In this document: positions 16,926 to 24,767 of the stretch, one piece after another
How positions within the stretch are numbered: position 1 is the first letter of the stretch
Layout: each line of letters begins with the position of its first letter
Source of the DNA: CAWGYT01 sp963826795
GTDB lineage: Bacteria > Planctomycetota > Planctomycetia > Pirellulales > Pirellulaceae
DNA length: 64,000 bases
Direction: 5' to 3'
Assembly: GCA_963826795.1 (NCBI GenBank)
Contig: CAWGYT010000010.1
Location: forward strand, 744,001-808,000
Notes under the pieces: model-generated
The model's input: only the letters and a program-made list of their open reading frames with translations
The model's database searches: none
What the model was told of the DNA's origin: nothing
Translations under genes and position numbers: made by a program

Positions 16926-17190
16926 CTACATTGGCATCTTCGTCGCGGTCTTTCGCTTGGTCGACTTCTTCTTGCGACCGGCTTTCTTCTTGCGCCTTTC
17001 TTCTTCTTGGCGGCCTTCTTCTTGGTCCCTTTCTTCTTGGCGGCCTTCTTCTTCGTTCCCTTCTTCTTGGCGGCCTTCTTCTTGGCTCCCTTCTTCTTCA
17101 CGCCCTTCTTCTTGGCGCCCTTCTTCTTGGCGCCCTTCTTCTTCGCGCCCGCTTTGCCACCTTCTTTTTGGCAGTCTTCTTCTTGGCCAC
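16926..17190 (-). CDS. Lys/Ala-rich histone H1-like protein, two frame breaks
   Basis: Small, extremely basic DNA-binding-type protein built of KKKG/A and KKKAA repeats, resembling the C-terminal domain of histone H1 and the bacterial Hc1/AlgP-type tails. GTG 17190 has GGAGGA 6 nt upstream (17197-17202) and starts MAKKKTAKKK. No single frame covers the repeat: the start frame runs into a stop, the KKKG frame has no start, and the terminal KRKTATKMPM lies in the third frame. Deleting one CG at 17144-17148 and one GC at 16992-16995 joins them into an 86-aa protein (265 minus 4 nt = 87 codons). Likely a nucleoid protein. Confidence 0.6.
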
Positions 17191-17703
17191 AATTCGTCCT
17201 CCGTTGAAAAGGCTTGAGCGAGTTCAAGCTCGAACCGAACCCATCGCTGAGTCGGCTTCGAGTTGTTCTCGCCTTCGAACTTTTACCTCCCATACGCGGG
17301 AGGTGTCATGTCCTTGACGCGTTCGCCGACCAACAAACGATGCCCACAACCTCTCGCCTTCGACGCGTTTCGAACACGCGTGTTCGAAACATCGCCCGAC
17401 TCGATCCGTCGCTGACATCGCCTCGTTCGTGAGCTAAGTCGTTGGACATCAGTGTCCAACAAACTCTTGAATGTAAATCTTCGGAATCAAAAACCGTTCG
17501 TCAACCCCAACTTGAAGATTTTTAAGTTTTCTTTGTCGCGACCTCGACTCGACAAACCGCCGTCCGGTCGAAACTCGCAGCCGGCCTTTCCGTACGGAGT
17601 GACGCACAGTTGTCAGTGTCAGCCTGAGTTCAGCGACGTGATTCTGCGTGGGCACGGCGCGTTCAAGAGCAGTACCGGATTAGGTTCGGTTGAAGTCACA
17701 TCG
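17191..17703. other. Intergenic stretch with a perfect 24-bp palindrome
   Basis: No convincing gene. The notable element is a perfect palindrome at 17367-17390 (half site GTTTCGAACACG). The rest has lower G+C around 17460-17540 and no RNA gene that I can recognise. The first 12 bp hold the ribosome binding site of the H1-like gene. Confidence 0.6.
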
Positions 17704-18480
17704 CTACCAGGGACGGCGGTAGCCGCCCGAGCCGATCAACGGCTGTAGCGCGGTGTAGCTGGAGTATGCCAACATGCCGAAGAGAATTCCCAGATAGGTA
17801 TCGCCTAGTGTGAATCCACGGATGGCGACGAGCACGGCAGCTCCGAGGGACAGGATGAGCGAATGCTTGACCGCTTCCCGGCTGCCGAACACAACCAGCA
17901 GTTGGCGTGCAATTTGACCTCCGTCCAGGGGATAGATCGGAAGCAGATTGAGGATCGCCCAATAGACACTGACGTAGAGAAAAAACAAAACGAAGAACAA
18001 GAGCGGGTCGGGCTGTAAGATCGCTCCCGAAGGGAGCCGCAGCAAACTTGCCACAAATCCGCCTAGCGGCACTTCGTATCCTCCGGCGATGAGTCCCAGT
18101 GAAAGCAGCAGCGCGACCAGCATTTGCAGTCCGGGGCCAGCCGCCGAGATCACAATCTGGGCACTTGGGCTGCGCTGGCGGGCCGATCCAGAATCGCCGT
18201 AGTACGTATCCGGGACTGCCAGTCCACCAAACTGATACAGCACGACATGCGCGCGGAGTCCATAGTATCGAAAGGCTAAGGCGTGTCCCAACTCGTGGAT
18301 CATGATTGACGCGAACACCGCCAGGACCCAAGTCAGCAGCAGCCGCGGATTTCCGTTGTTACTGCTGCTCCATCCCAGCAACACGGCAATAATCCAAAAC
18401 CAGGGTGTGACGCGGACCGGGATGCCGCCAATTTGAAAATTCAGATCGCCTTGGGTTCGGGCTGGCTCGCCAATTAACAC
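17704..18480 (-). CDS. Site-2 protease family (M50) membrane metalloprotease
   Basis: Intramembrane zinc protease of the S2P/M50 family. The 258-residue protein has the zinc motif HELGH at about residue 63 and the second motif LNLLPIYPLDGGQ near residue 180, whose Asp completes the metal site. About six hydrophobic segments flank them. It is a minimal form without PDZ or CBS domain, so the substrate cannot be guessed. Downstream of lpxB on the same strand with a 128-bp gap. Confidence 0.9.
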   Translation of the reverse strand: MLIGEPARTQGDLNFQIGGIPVRVTPWFWIIAVLLGWSSSNNGNPRLLLTWVLAVFASIMIHELGHALAFRYYGLRAHVVLYQFGGLAVPDTYYGDSGSARQRSPSAQIVISAAGPGLQMLVALLLSLGLIAGGYEVPLGGFVASLLRLPSGAILQPDPLLFFVLFFLYVSVYWAILNLLPIYPLDGGQIARQLLVVFGSREAVKHSLILSLGAAVLVAIRGFTLGDTYLGILFGMLAYSSYTALQPLIGSGGYRRPW

Positions 18481-18608
18481 CGCGATGTCTCCAACTGTTT
18501 TTTCACGATCGGTACGTTCGTTCGCCTGCTTCTGCCGTCGCCACGCCTCACGACGACCCGCGCCCCGAGTCGATCCGAGTGACGGGTGGCGAGTGCTGGG
18601 TCACCGCA

Positions 18609-19832
18609 CTAGGCGGCTCGGGAAGGATCGAGGTAGTGAGGCCGGACGGCACGTTGCGCCGCGGGGAGGTTCCTAAGTATATAATCGGCGGCTTGAGCCG
18701 TGGCGCCTGGCACGGCGAATCGGTGCCGCAATTCCCTGAGTTGTCTTTCCGACCGCGCAAGCTCGACGTCGTCTGTCAGCCAGCGACCCAGGTGCTCCGC
18801 CATGGTTTCGCTTTCGTCACCGCAGGTGAGAAACTCAGGGAAAGGAACGTCGTCGCGTTTGGCGTCATAAAGTTCGCCGGCCGTGCAGTACCGGTCGTCG
18901 CTCGCGAGCAGATTGACGAGCGTGATAAAGCGAACCTTGCGAAAGAAGCGTTGGATGAAGAAGGGAATTCGACCCACCTGGTAGTGGACCACTGACGGCT
19001 TCGCGTGAAATAGCAGCTCCAGCGAAACGGATCCAGAACAGGCGAGGCAGACCCTTGCGCAGTGAATCAGTTCCGGCGTGCGACCAACGTGGATCTCAAG
19101 TGGTAATGCCGTTGGCCCCACAATCTGTCGCGCCAGTTCAGCTTGACGAGCGTTAAACGATGCCACGGCGAATCGGACGGGCCGCCCGAGTTGGGCAGTC
19201 CGCTCGGCTGTCTTCAGGAACGCGGCCAGATTGGCCGTCACTTCTTGGGTTCGCGATCCAGGTAAGATCGTGACGAGCGGACGCGGATCGAGTTGCTGCG
19301 CGGCGATGAAGGCCCGATCCAACTGCTGTTGCTGCATTTCGTCGAAATAAGGGTGGCCGACGTACGTTGCGCGGCACTGTCGTGCGCGGTACCAGTCCGC
19401 CTCAAACGGCAATTTGCAAAGCACGTGATCGACCAGGCGTCGCATCTTATGCACGCGCCATGCGGCCCAAGCCCACATTTGCGGAGCGCCGTAATAGAAT
19501 ACGGGGATGCCATGGATTTTGGCTCGCCGCGCGATCCACCAGTTGAAACCGGGATAGTCGATCAGAATGACCGCGTTGGGCTTTTGGTGTCGGAAGTAGT
19601 GGTCGGCCTGAACGACAAGCTTCCAGAATTGGTGCAGGTTCAGCAGCGCCCGCAGAAGCCACATGACGGCCAACTTGGTGAGGTCGGCGTGTAGATCGCA
19701 TCCAGCTCCGGCCATTCGAGGACCGCCATAGCCGACACACTCAACCCCCGGGGTTCGTGCGCGAATCGCGCGAATCAAGTTTGCCCCGTGCAGGTCTCCG
19801 CTTGGTTCACCCACCGAAAAAAAGAGCTTCAT
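18609..19832 (-). CDS. lpxB: Lipid-A-disaccharide synthase LpxB
   Basis: Glycosyltransferase (GT19) that joins UDP-2,3-diacylglucosamine and lipid X to give lipid A disaccharide. 407 aa from ATG 19832 (MKLFFSVGEPSGDLHG), the classical N-terminus; the open frame further upstream is not conserved. Other family marks are the GYGGPRMAGAG, YYGAPQMWAWA, YVGHPYFDE and LPGSRTQEV segments and a CSGSVSLELL block near the C-terminus. Its presence indicates a lipid A-type outer membrane. Confidence 0.94.
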   Translation of the reverse strand: MKLFFSVGEPSGDLHGANLIRAIRARTPGVECVGYGGPRMAGAGCDLHADLTKLAVMWLLRALLNLHQFWKLVVQADHYFRHQKPNAVILIDYPGFNWWIARRAKIHGIPVFYYGAPQMWAWAAWRVHKMRRLVDHVLCKLPFEADWYRARQCRATYVGHPYFDEMQQQQLDRAFIAAQQLDPRPLVTILPGSRTQEVTANLAAFLKTAERTAQLGRPVRFAVASFNARQAELARQIVGPTALPLEIHVGRTPELIHCARVCLACSGSVSLELLFHAKPSVVHYQVGRIPFFIQRFFRKVRFITLVNLLASDDRYCTAGELYDAKRDDVPFPEFLTCGDESETMAEHLGRWLTDDVELARSERQLRELRHRFAVPGATAQAADYILRNLPAAQRAVRPHYLDPSRAA

Positions 19833-19971
19833 CAACGTTTCCCGCAACCGTTGCGTGTCCAATTCGGATGACGGCGCCAACTCGCCCGTTGGCCCCCGAG
19901 TCGGGGCGGGAGTATCGCAGACAAGCGAGCCACGGGGTAGATCATTTTTGGGACGTCATCAGTTTCCCCCC

Positions 19972-20009
19972 CAAAAAAAAAGCGTCCGAGGCAGTTCGCC
20001 CCGGACGCT
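19972..20009 (-). terminator. Rho-independent terminator of the YHS gene
   Basis: On the minus strand an AGCGTCCG / CGGACGCT stem, with an inner GGC/GCC, is followed by nine T residues (A run 19973-19981 on the plus strand). It lies 50 bp after the stop of the gene at 20059. Confidence 0.85.
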
Positions 20010-20058
20010 GTCACTGAAGTCAGTTCTTCGAACGGCCCCTGGCCGTTGAATTACAGAT

Positions 20059-20523
20059 TTACTCCGATTTCTTCGCGATCTCGAAGCCCTTCTCGAATGA
20101 CTTGTCGTTGAAGATCAGCTCCACTTGCTCGTCGCCTTTCTTGCTCGCGGCGGCTTTCTGGCAGTTTCCACAGCAAAAGTTTACCTTGACGCCCGCCACC
20201 TCGACGGTCGTCTCGGGATCAAGCGCTTTGCCGGACATCGGACAACCGGTCTGCTTCGCTTGCAGGGTGGCCACGAGCTGATGGTTCGCCTTCGCCGCGA
20301 ACTTCTTGGTGTCGCCCGCAAAAGCGCCCGGACATCCTTCGCAGCAGAAGTAGACCTTCGCGTCCTTGTAGTCGGCGGTTGCCTCGGGATTCACCGCCTT
20401 GCCCGAAACGACGCACTTGATCTTCGAGAAATCGACCTTCTTGGCTGCCTCCTCAGCGACCAACGTCCCCACGACCACGAGGGAGGCGACGGTCAGAACC
20501 GTCGCAATACGTGACTTCATCAT
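20059..20523 (-). CDS. Exported protein with two YHS/TRASH-like metal-binding motifs
   Basis: 154 aa beginning MMKSRIATVLTVASLVVVG, a Sec signal peptide likely cleaved near VAEEA. Two similar modules follow, each with C-x(2)-SGK and a later FCC-x(2)-C: CVVSGKAVNP with YFCCEGCPGAF, and CPMSGKALDP with NFCCGNCQKAA. This is the YHS/TRASH cysteine pattern linked to copper or other soft-metal binding. Start 20523 is set by AAAGGA 7 nt upstream; a longer open frame exists but removes the signal from the N-terminus. Single transcription unit ended by the terminator at 19972. Confidence 0.8.
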   Translation of the reverse strand: MMKSRIATVLTVASLVVVGTLVAEEAAKKVDFSKIKCVVSGKAVNPEATADYKDAKVYFCCEGCPGAFAGDTKKFAAKANHQLVATLQAKQTGCPMSGKALDPETTVEVAGVKVNFCCGNCQKAAASKKGDEQVELIFNDKSFEKGFEIAKKSE

Positions 20524-20650
20524 CGGTTTTCCTTTCAAAGAACAAAACTTCAATCAAAACATGCCGTCTAACGCTACTTATCCTATAGGAGATCTCGGTC
20601 GAAATCCAAGATGGACCGGGCAATGTCTCAAAGCATTCTGGTCCGGAAAA

Positions 20651-20676
20651 GGGGTCGGGAAAAGGGGGCAGGTCCC
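20651..20676 (-). repeat. 26-bp repeat related to 15581-15606
   Basis: Read on the minus strand, it matches the 26 bp after the second 33-bp repeat at 22 of 26 positions; both contain ccccttttccc. It sits at the 3' side of the CYTH gene. Confidence 0.55.
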
Positions 20677-20688
20677 CTTCGAGAGGCG

Positions 20689-21261
20689 TCAGGTGGCAAA
20701 GCGGTTGGGTCCCAAGTGATGCATCATCAGCTCGAGATAGCTGCGTCGCTCGGGCCGGTCGAGGGACAACTTCTCCGACAGGGATTCAAGCGCCTGTTTG
20801 GCACGCTCGAGGTGCTGAAGGTCGCTGGTCGTCTCCAGCTCGATGAAGCATCCCAATTGGTCGATTTCGTCGAGACTGACCTCGACGCGGTAATCGTGCC
20901 AGCTCAGCTCGGCTTTGCGGCGGAGCTTATGAATGGTCATTAACGGCTCGAACCCCAGAACGACGAGCAGCTGTTCAAAATCCTGAGCGGCGGTCGTTTC
21001 GGCCAGCGGGAACTCCAGCTCGCGGCGTGTCTTAGTCGTGGAGTCGATCCGGGCCCCCTTATAAGTAATGAAGCTCCGGTCGCCAACCGAGCGGAGCCGG
21101 AGACACTCGTCGGTCTGCATAAAGTCGCGGGCGGGATGGGCGAAATACCGATCGATCTGATCGACCGGGACTCCGAAATGGATGTCGTGACTCTCCAATT
21201 GGGCGATCGACTCATTGAGGTCGATCAGCCAGAATTTCTTTTCGACTTCAAAATTCATCAT
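20689..21261 (-). CDS. CYTH domain protein (class IV adenylate cyclase / triphosphatase family)
   Basis: Member of the triphosphate-tunnel metalloenzyme fold. 190 aa from ATG 21261; the N-terminal EVEKKF gives the ExExK signature. Later charged strands (RLRSVGDRSFITYKG, TKTRRELEFPL, RKAELSWHDYRVEVSLDEID, CFIELETTSD) supply the alternating acidic and basic residues of the tunnel. This pattern fits the CyaB/ThTPase-like class; whether it makes cAMP or hydrolyses a triphosphate cannot be told. The frame is open about 280 bp upstream but non-homologous. Confidence 0.85.
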   Translation of the reverse strand: MMNFEVEKKFWLIDLNESIAQLESHDIHFGVPVDQIDRYFAHPARDFMQTDECLRLRSVGDRSFITYKGARIDSTTKTRRELEFPLAETTAAQDFEQLLVVLGFEPLMTIHKLRRKAELSWHDYRVEVSLDEIDQLGCFIELETTSDLQHLERAKQALESLSEKLSLDRPERRSYLELMMHHLGPNRFAT

Positions 21262-21371
21262 TCGAGACCGCCTGCGAGAGTGGGGCCGGTTGCCGGCAAT
21301 CTGAGATGCGTCTTGCCGGCAGTCGATAGAGTAACGTATCGCCGGCCCGCCTGTCCAAGGGGGGCGATAAC

Positions 21372-22316
21372 TCAGGGGGTTCCCTCCGTCGGTTTCGGAC
21401 GCAGCACCCACAGGGGGCAGGGACGTTTTTCGCTCGTGACGAGCACGGAGATGCCGTCCGAGCCGTAGCAGATTGCCTCGCCCTGTCGCCGTGCGGGCAG
21501 GGCGATCAATCGCGAGGAACGCTTGAATGCCGCGGACCAATCCTCATCAGGCTGGCGGGAAAACTCGTAGGCCGGGCCGTAGGTGGCCACGATCAGGCGA
21601 CCGCCATCGGGGGACACGTCCAGTCCGGTCGCCATCGGGGCGCGAATTCGGCCGATTTCACGCGCGACATTCCCCTTGTCCGATCCGTTCGGCTTGAGGG
21701 GTAATTGATAGACACGGCTGCTGAAGAGGAGCTGTTTTTCGACCAGCAAGAAGGTCTTGGTGGTCGGATCGAAGCCAACTGCTTCGCAATCGCGGGAGCC
21801 ATCCTCATATCGGAATGCCAGTGCGCGTGGCTGGACGTCGTCGCGGGGCGAATCCGGTTCGACCGCAATATACAGCGTATAGTCGTTGCGTTGACGTGCG
21901 TTGTCTCCGACGTCGGCGACGAACAGATAGGGCCGGTTGGCGTAGGTAAAGCTGCCCATATCTTCCCAGTCGACGGCCTTCGCCCCTTTCCATGCGCTTG
22001 TCCCCTGATGCCGACCCGCTTCGTCGAAGGCGAACAGGCGGGGTTGGTCTCCCGAGTCGTTGTGGGTCCAGTAGATGCCCGGATGCCTGCGAGACGCGGC
22101 AAGACCACTGCTCTCGTAAATGTCTTTGTTCTCAAGCTCGGCCAGTTTTTCGGCCGGACCATAATTCGTCTCGGCGCCCGCCACGGGGGTGCCGAGCGCC
22201 GCCCACCACGCGACGCTGAGCATTGCGGCTGAGCCGACAGGTCGTGCACCACCCCGGCGGGCGATGTTTGGGACGCGGCGATCCAAGTCGATGGGGGATG
22301 GGTCGGGATGAGTCAA
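21372..22316 (-). CDS. Exported beta-propeller-like protein of unknown function
   Basis: 314 aa. N-terminus has an Arg-Arg pair, then a hydrophobic stretch (MLSVAWWAALGTPVAGAE) consistent with an export signal. The mature part starts with ESSGLAASRRHPGIYWTHND, a pattern found in SdiA-regulated/phytase-like propellers, followed by repeated beta-strand blocks such as YLFVADVGDN and GLDVSPDGGRLIVATYG. No catalytic residues are obvious. Separate from thiE by 110 bp, same strand. Confidence 0.65.
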   Translation of the reverse strand: MTHPDPSPIDLDRRVPNIARRGGARPVGSAAMLSVAWWAALGTPVAGAETNYGPAEKLAELENKDIYESSGLAASRRHPGIYWTHNDSGDQPRLFAFDEAGRHQGTSAWKGAKAVDWEDMGSFTYANRPYLFVADVGDNARQRNDYTLYIAVEPDSPRDDVQPRALAFRYEDGSRDCEAVGFDPTTKTFLLVEKQLLFSSRVYQLPLKPNGSDKGNVAREIGRIRAPMATGLDVSPDGGRLIVATYGPAYEFSRQPDEDWSAAFKRSSRLIALPARRQGEAICYGSDGISVLVTSEKRPCPLWVLRPKPTEGTP

Positions 22317-22426
22317 GGTGGTTCAACCGGGGCGTGGGCGGGGGGCACATCGGGTCGTATTCCTCGAGACGCGAATTGGGACCGCTAGAGGTCGGGCGGC
22401 GAAAAATTAGGGGATCGTGGCACATG

Positions 22427-23563
22427 TCAATCTTGCTCGCCTCGCCAACTCGGATCGAGGGGGACCTCGGCCAGTGCGTTCCGCAGCTGGCGGCATGCGG
22501 CTTCGACGTCGGCTGCTTGCCAAACCGCGGAGCTCACCGCAATGCGGCGAATTCCCGTTCCCTGCACTCGATGCAGATTGCCCGCATCAATCCCGCCGAT
22601 TGCGAAGCTTGGAATCCGAACGGCGCCGGCCACTTGCTCAAGCAAATTGAGACCCGGAAATTGGTCAAAGGTCTTTGTTGTTGACGCAAAGGTAGGGCCC
22701 ACGCCGACATAGGAAGCGCCCTCGGCTTCGGCCTGCAGCGCCTGGGGCAGTGAATGGGTGGAGACGCCGACGAGGGCCCGCGGGCCCAAGATCTCGCGGG
22801 CCAACGCGATGGGGAGATCCTCCTGCCCCAAGTGAACGCCGTCGGCATCCGTGGCCCGCGCCAGATCCGGACGGTCGTTGACGATATAGCAGCACGCCGT
22901 ATCGGCGGTCAGCCGCCTCAGAATCCCGGCTCGCTGCAGGATCTGTCGATCGTCGAGTCGCTTATCACGCAGCTGAATGAGGTCGGCACCGCCCGTCAAC
23001 AACTGGCCGACTCGACCGCGAAAGTCCTCCTCGCTTGTCGCCCCGTCGATCAAGACATACAGCCGGGCGTTGCCGATTCGCGCCCCCTCGTCCCTCCGGC
23101 GGGCTCCGTGCGATTCCAGCTCGTAAGCGTCGTATCGAAGTTGTTCGAGGGCTGGAGAGACGTCGGGTTGAATGAGTTTCGACCATTCCTCAAGGCTGCG
23201 AATGGCCTGCTGGACGCGTTTGAAGTTGGCCTGGAGAACACTGTCGGGAGAACTTCGTTGGAATTCTTGGGCCGTCGAAACGTAGCGACCGACGTCATGG
23301 GTCGCATCCCGCACGGCGAAAGGCGGTCCGATTGGCAGGCGCGCAAGTTGTGCGGTCAAGCTGTGGCGCAGTTGTTTGGCCCGAGCTGCGAGTGTCCGAT
23401 CGTTGAGCGCGAACCGAAAGTAGTCCTCGACGACACGCAGGGCCTCGCTGGCGCGATTGGCGTTCGCATCCAAAATACGCTGAATTGCCGCGGAATCTGG
23501 GGTCAATTCGATTGCCCTCCTGCTTGGTTGCCGTCGGGCCCGGCCGCGGAAATCAGCGGTCAA
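22427..23563 (-). CDS. thiE: ThiD2-ThiE fusion: HMP-P kinase-like domain + thiamine phosphate synthase
   Basis: Bifunctional thiamine-pathway protein of 378 aa. Residues 20-150 match the ThiD2 type (RILDANANRASEALRVVEDY), a family proposed as a monofunctional hydroxymethylpyrimidine phosphate kinase. Residues 165-370 are a complete ThiE barrel that couples HMP-PP and thiazole phosphate: LIQLRDK, YIVNDRPDLA, GVHLGQEDLP, VGVSTHS, YVGVGPTFASTTK and FAIGGID are all present. The first ~20 residues are Arg-rich and the start could be internal. Confidence 0.9.
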   Translation of the reverse strand: MTADFRGRARRQPSRRAIELTPDSAAIQRILDANANRASEALRVVEDYFRFALNDRTLAARAKQLRHSLTAQLARLPIGPPFAVRDATHDVGRYVSTAQEFQRSSPDSVLQANFKRVQQAIRSLEEWSKLIQPDVSPALEQLRYDAYELESHGARRRDEGARIGNARLYVLIDGATSEEDFRGRVGQLLTGGADLIQLRDKRLDDRQILQRAGILRRLTADTACCYIVNDRPDLARATDADGVHLGQEDLPIALAREILGPRALVGVSTHSLPQALQAEAEGASYVGVGPTFASTTKTFDQFPGLNLLEQVAGAVRIPSFAIGGIDAGNLHRVQGTGIRRIAVSSAVWQAADVEAACRQLRNALAEVPLDPSWRGEQD

Positions 23564-23718
23564 CGTCGTCGACTTGCGACGAAAAGCCTCCAGCCCGAGT
23601 CGGTTGAGGACTTCGGCTCCCGAACGCCAGCCCGATGGCCAATTGTACGAATCCTGTTGCCGTTTGGCAGATCGGTCTGGTCGAGAGCCGCTAACTTGTT
23701 TCGACGACCCGGTTTGCC

Positions 23719-23747
23719 TTGAACGATTGGAAATTGACTGTTAAACT
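23719..23747 (+). promoter_or_regulatory. Candidate sigma70-type promoter
   Basis: TTGAAC (23719-23724), 17-bp spacer, TAAACT (23742-23747), about 80 bp before the gene at 23826, in the divergent region with thiE. Confidence 0.4.
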
Positions 23748-23825
23748 GCCCCAGCCGCGAAAGGAGGGGGGAACTCGAGCCCTCGATTCGATCGGCGAGG
23801 ACCTGTCGGAGGAGAACGCGAGACC

Positions 23826-24455
23826 ATGGACGGCGGCTGGAAGCGATATTTTCCCCCGGTCCTGGATTGCTGGCCCGGAGCGGCGGCTGCCTGGGAGCTG
23901 GGCCGCGGACGAGGCCTGGTGGTGGCCATTTGTTTTGCTTTGTTGCTGGACGTGACGCTCCTGGTGGCACTCATTTGGCCGGGTTGGACCGCGAGCGGAA
24001 TCCGTTTGTGTCTGCTGGTGGCCTGCCTCCTGGCCTGGATTGTGGGGATCGTCGATTCGCGACGAACTCGTCGTCAGGCTGCGGCCGCGCGGCTTCAGGA
24101 TCCGCAGCGGGACTTGTTCTTATCCGCCCGGACGGAATACTTAAGGTGTAACTGGGCATCCGCCGAGGGAATCCTGTCGGAGTTACTGGAAGCAACTCCC
24201 GGCGATGTCGAAGGCCGTCTGCTACTCGCTTCCCTGCTGCGTCATGCCGCACGGATTGGGGAGGCCAAGGAGCAATTACGGCGATTGCAGCGATGGAGAG
24301 AGGCGGCTCGTTGGAACCTCGAGATCCGCAGGGAATGGGAGTTGCTGGCGAAGGCCGAAAGCGAGACGGTGGCAGCTTCGCCAGGCACCGCGAACTGGGT
24401 TTTCATTCGAAGTCGCTCCCCGGGTGACGACCGCGGAGCGAAGCAGGTCGCATAA
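23826..24455 (+). CDS. Membrane protein with TPR-like soluble domain, unknown function
   Basis: 209 aa. Two hydrophobic helices at about residues 30-52 and 58-75 form a hairpin anchor, followed by a helical soluble part (YLRCNWASAEGILSELLEAT, GEAKEQLRRLQRW) that resembles one or two TPR units. ATG 23826 has GGAGGAG 11 nt upstream. It precedes clpC on the same strand by 312 bp. No enzymatic motif seen. Confidence 0.7.
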   Translation: MDGGWKRYFPPVLDCWPGAAAAWELGRGRGLVVAICFALLLDVTLLVALIWPGWTASGIRLCLLVACLLAWIVGIVDSRRTRRQAAAARLQDPQRDLFLSARTEYLRCNWASAEGILSELLEATPGDVEGRLLLASLLRHAARIGEAKEQLRRLQRWREAARWNLEIRREWELLAKAESETVAASPGTANWVFIRSRSPGDDRGAKQVA

Positions 24456-24767
24456 TGAAAGGAGGGTCGCCGGCGGTCAAGGTCATGGAATCCCTGGACA
24501 ACGCCCAGGTCGAGGCCGCTTCCTCCCGCTGGAACTCTGGCAATCCGGGACTTCCCCCGCTTGCACAGACGACGTCGATTTGATTCAGTTGAAGTGCAGC
24601 AAAGTGAGATTGAAATAACCTCCCCCGCACCAGAATTAGCAGAACGAAAGCCAGGTGGATGAGAGTTCGCGACGCGGTGCCTGTCCGTGCGGCAGGTGTG
24701 ACCGGGGTCACGACCGTGCCGAGCCGTCCCACTCAACCACGTTGTTTTGCTCCCGAGGAGCTGATCC
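24456..24767. other. 312-bp leader region of clpC
   Basis: No open frame with homology. No CIRCE or CtsR-type operator is visible. GAGGAG at 24755-24760 serves clpC. Confidence 0.5.

Noticed and set aside
17367..17390. Bacillus-type LexA box in the palindrome
   Set aside because: The CGAAC and GTTCG arms are separated by 6 bp, not the 4 of that consensus, and no SOS gene is adjacent; the lexA promoter has a different motif.
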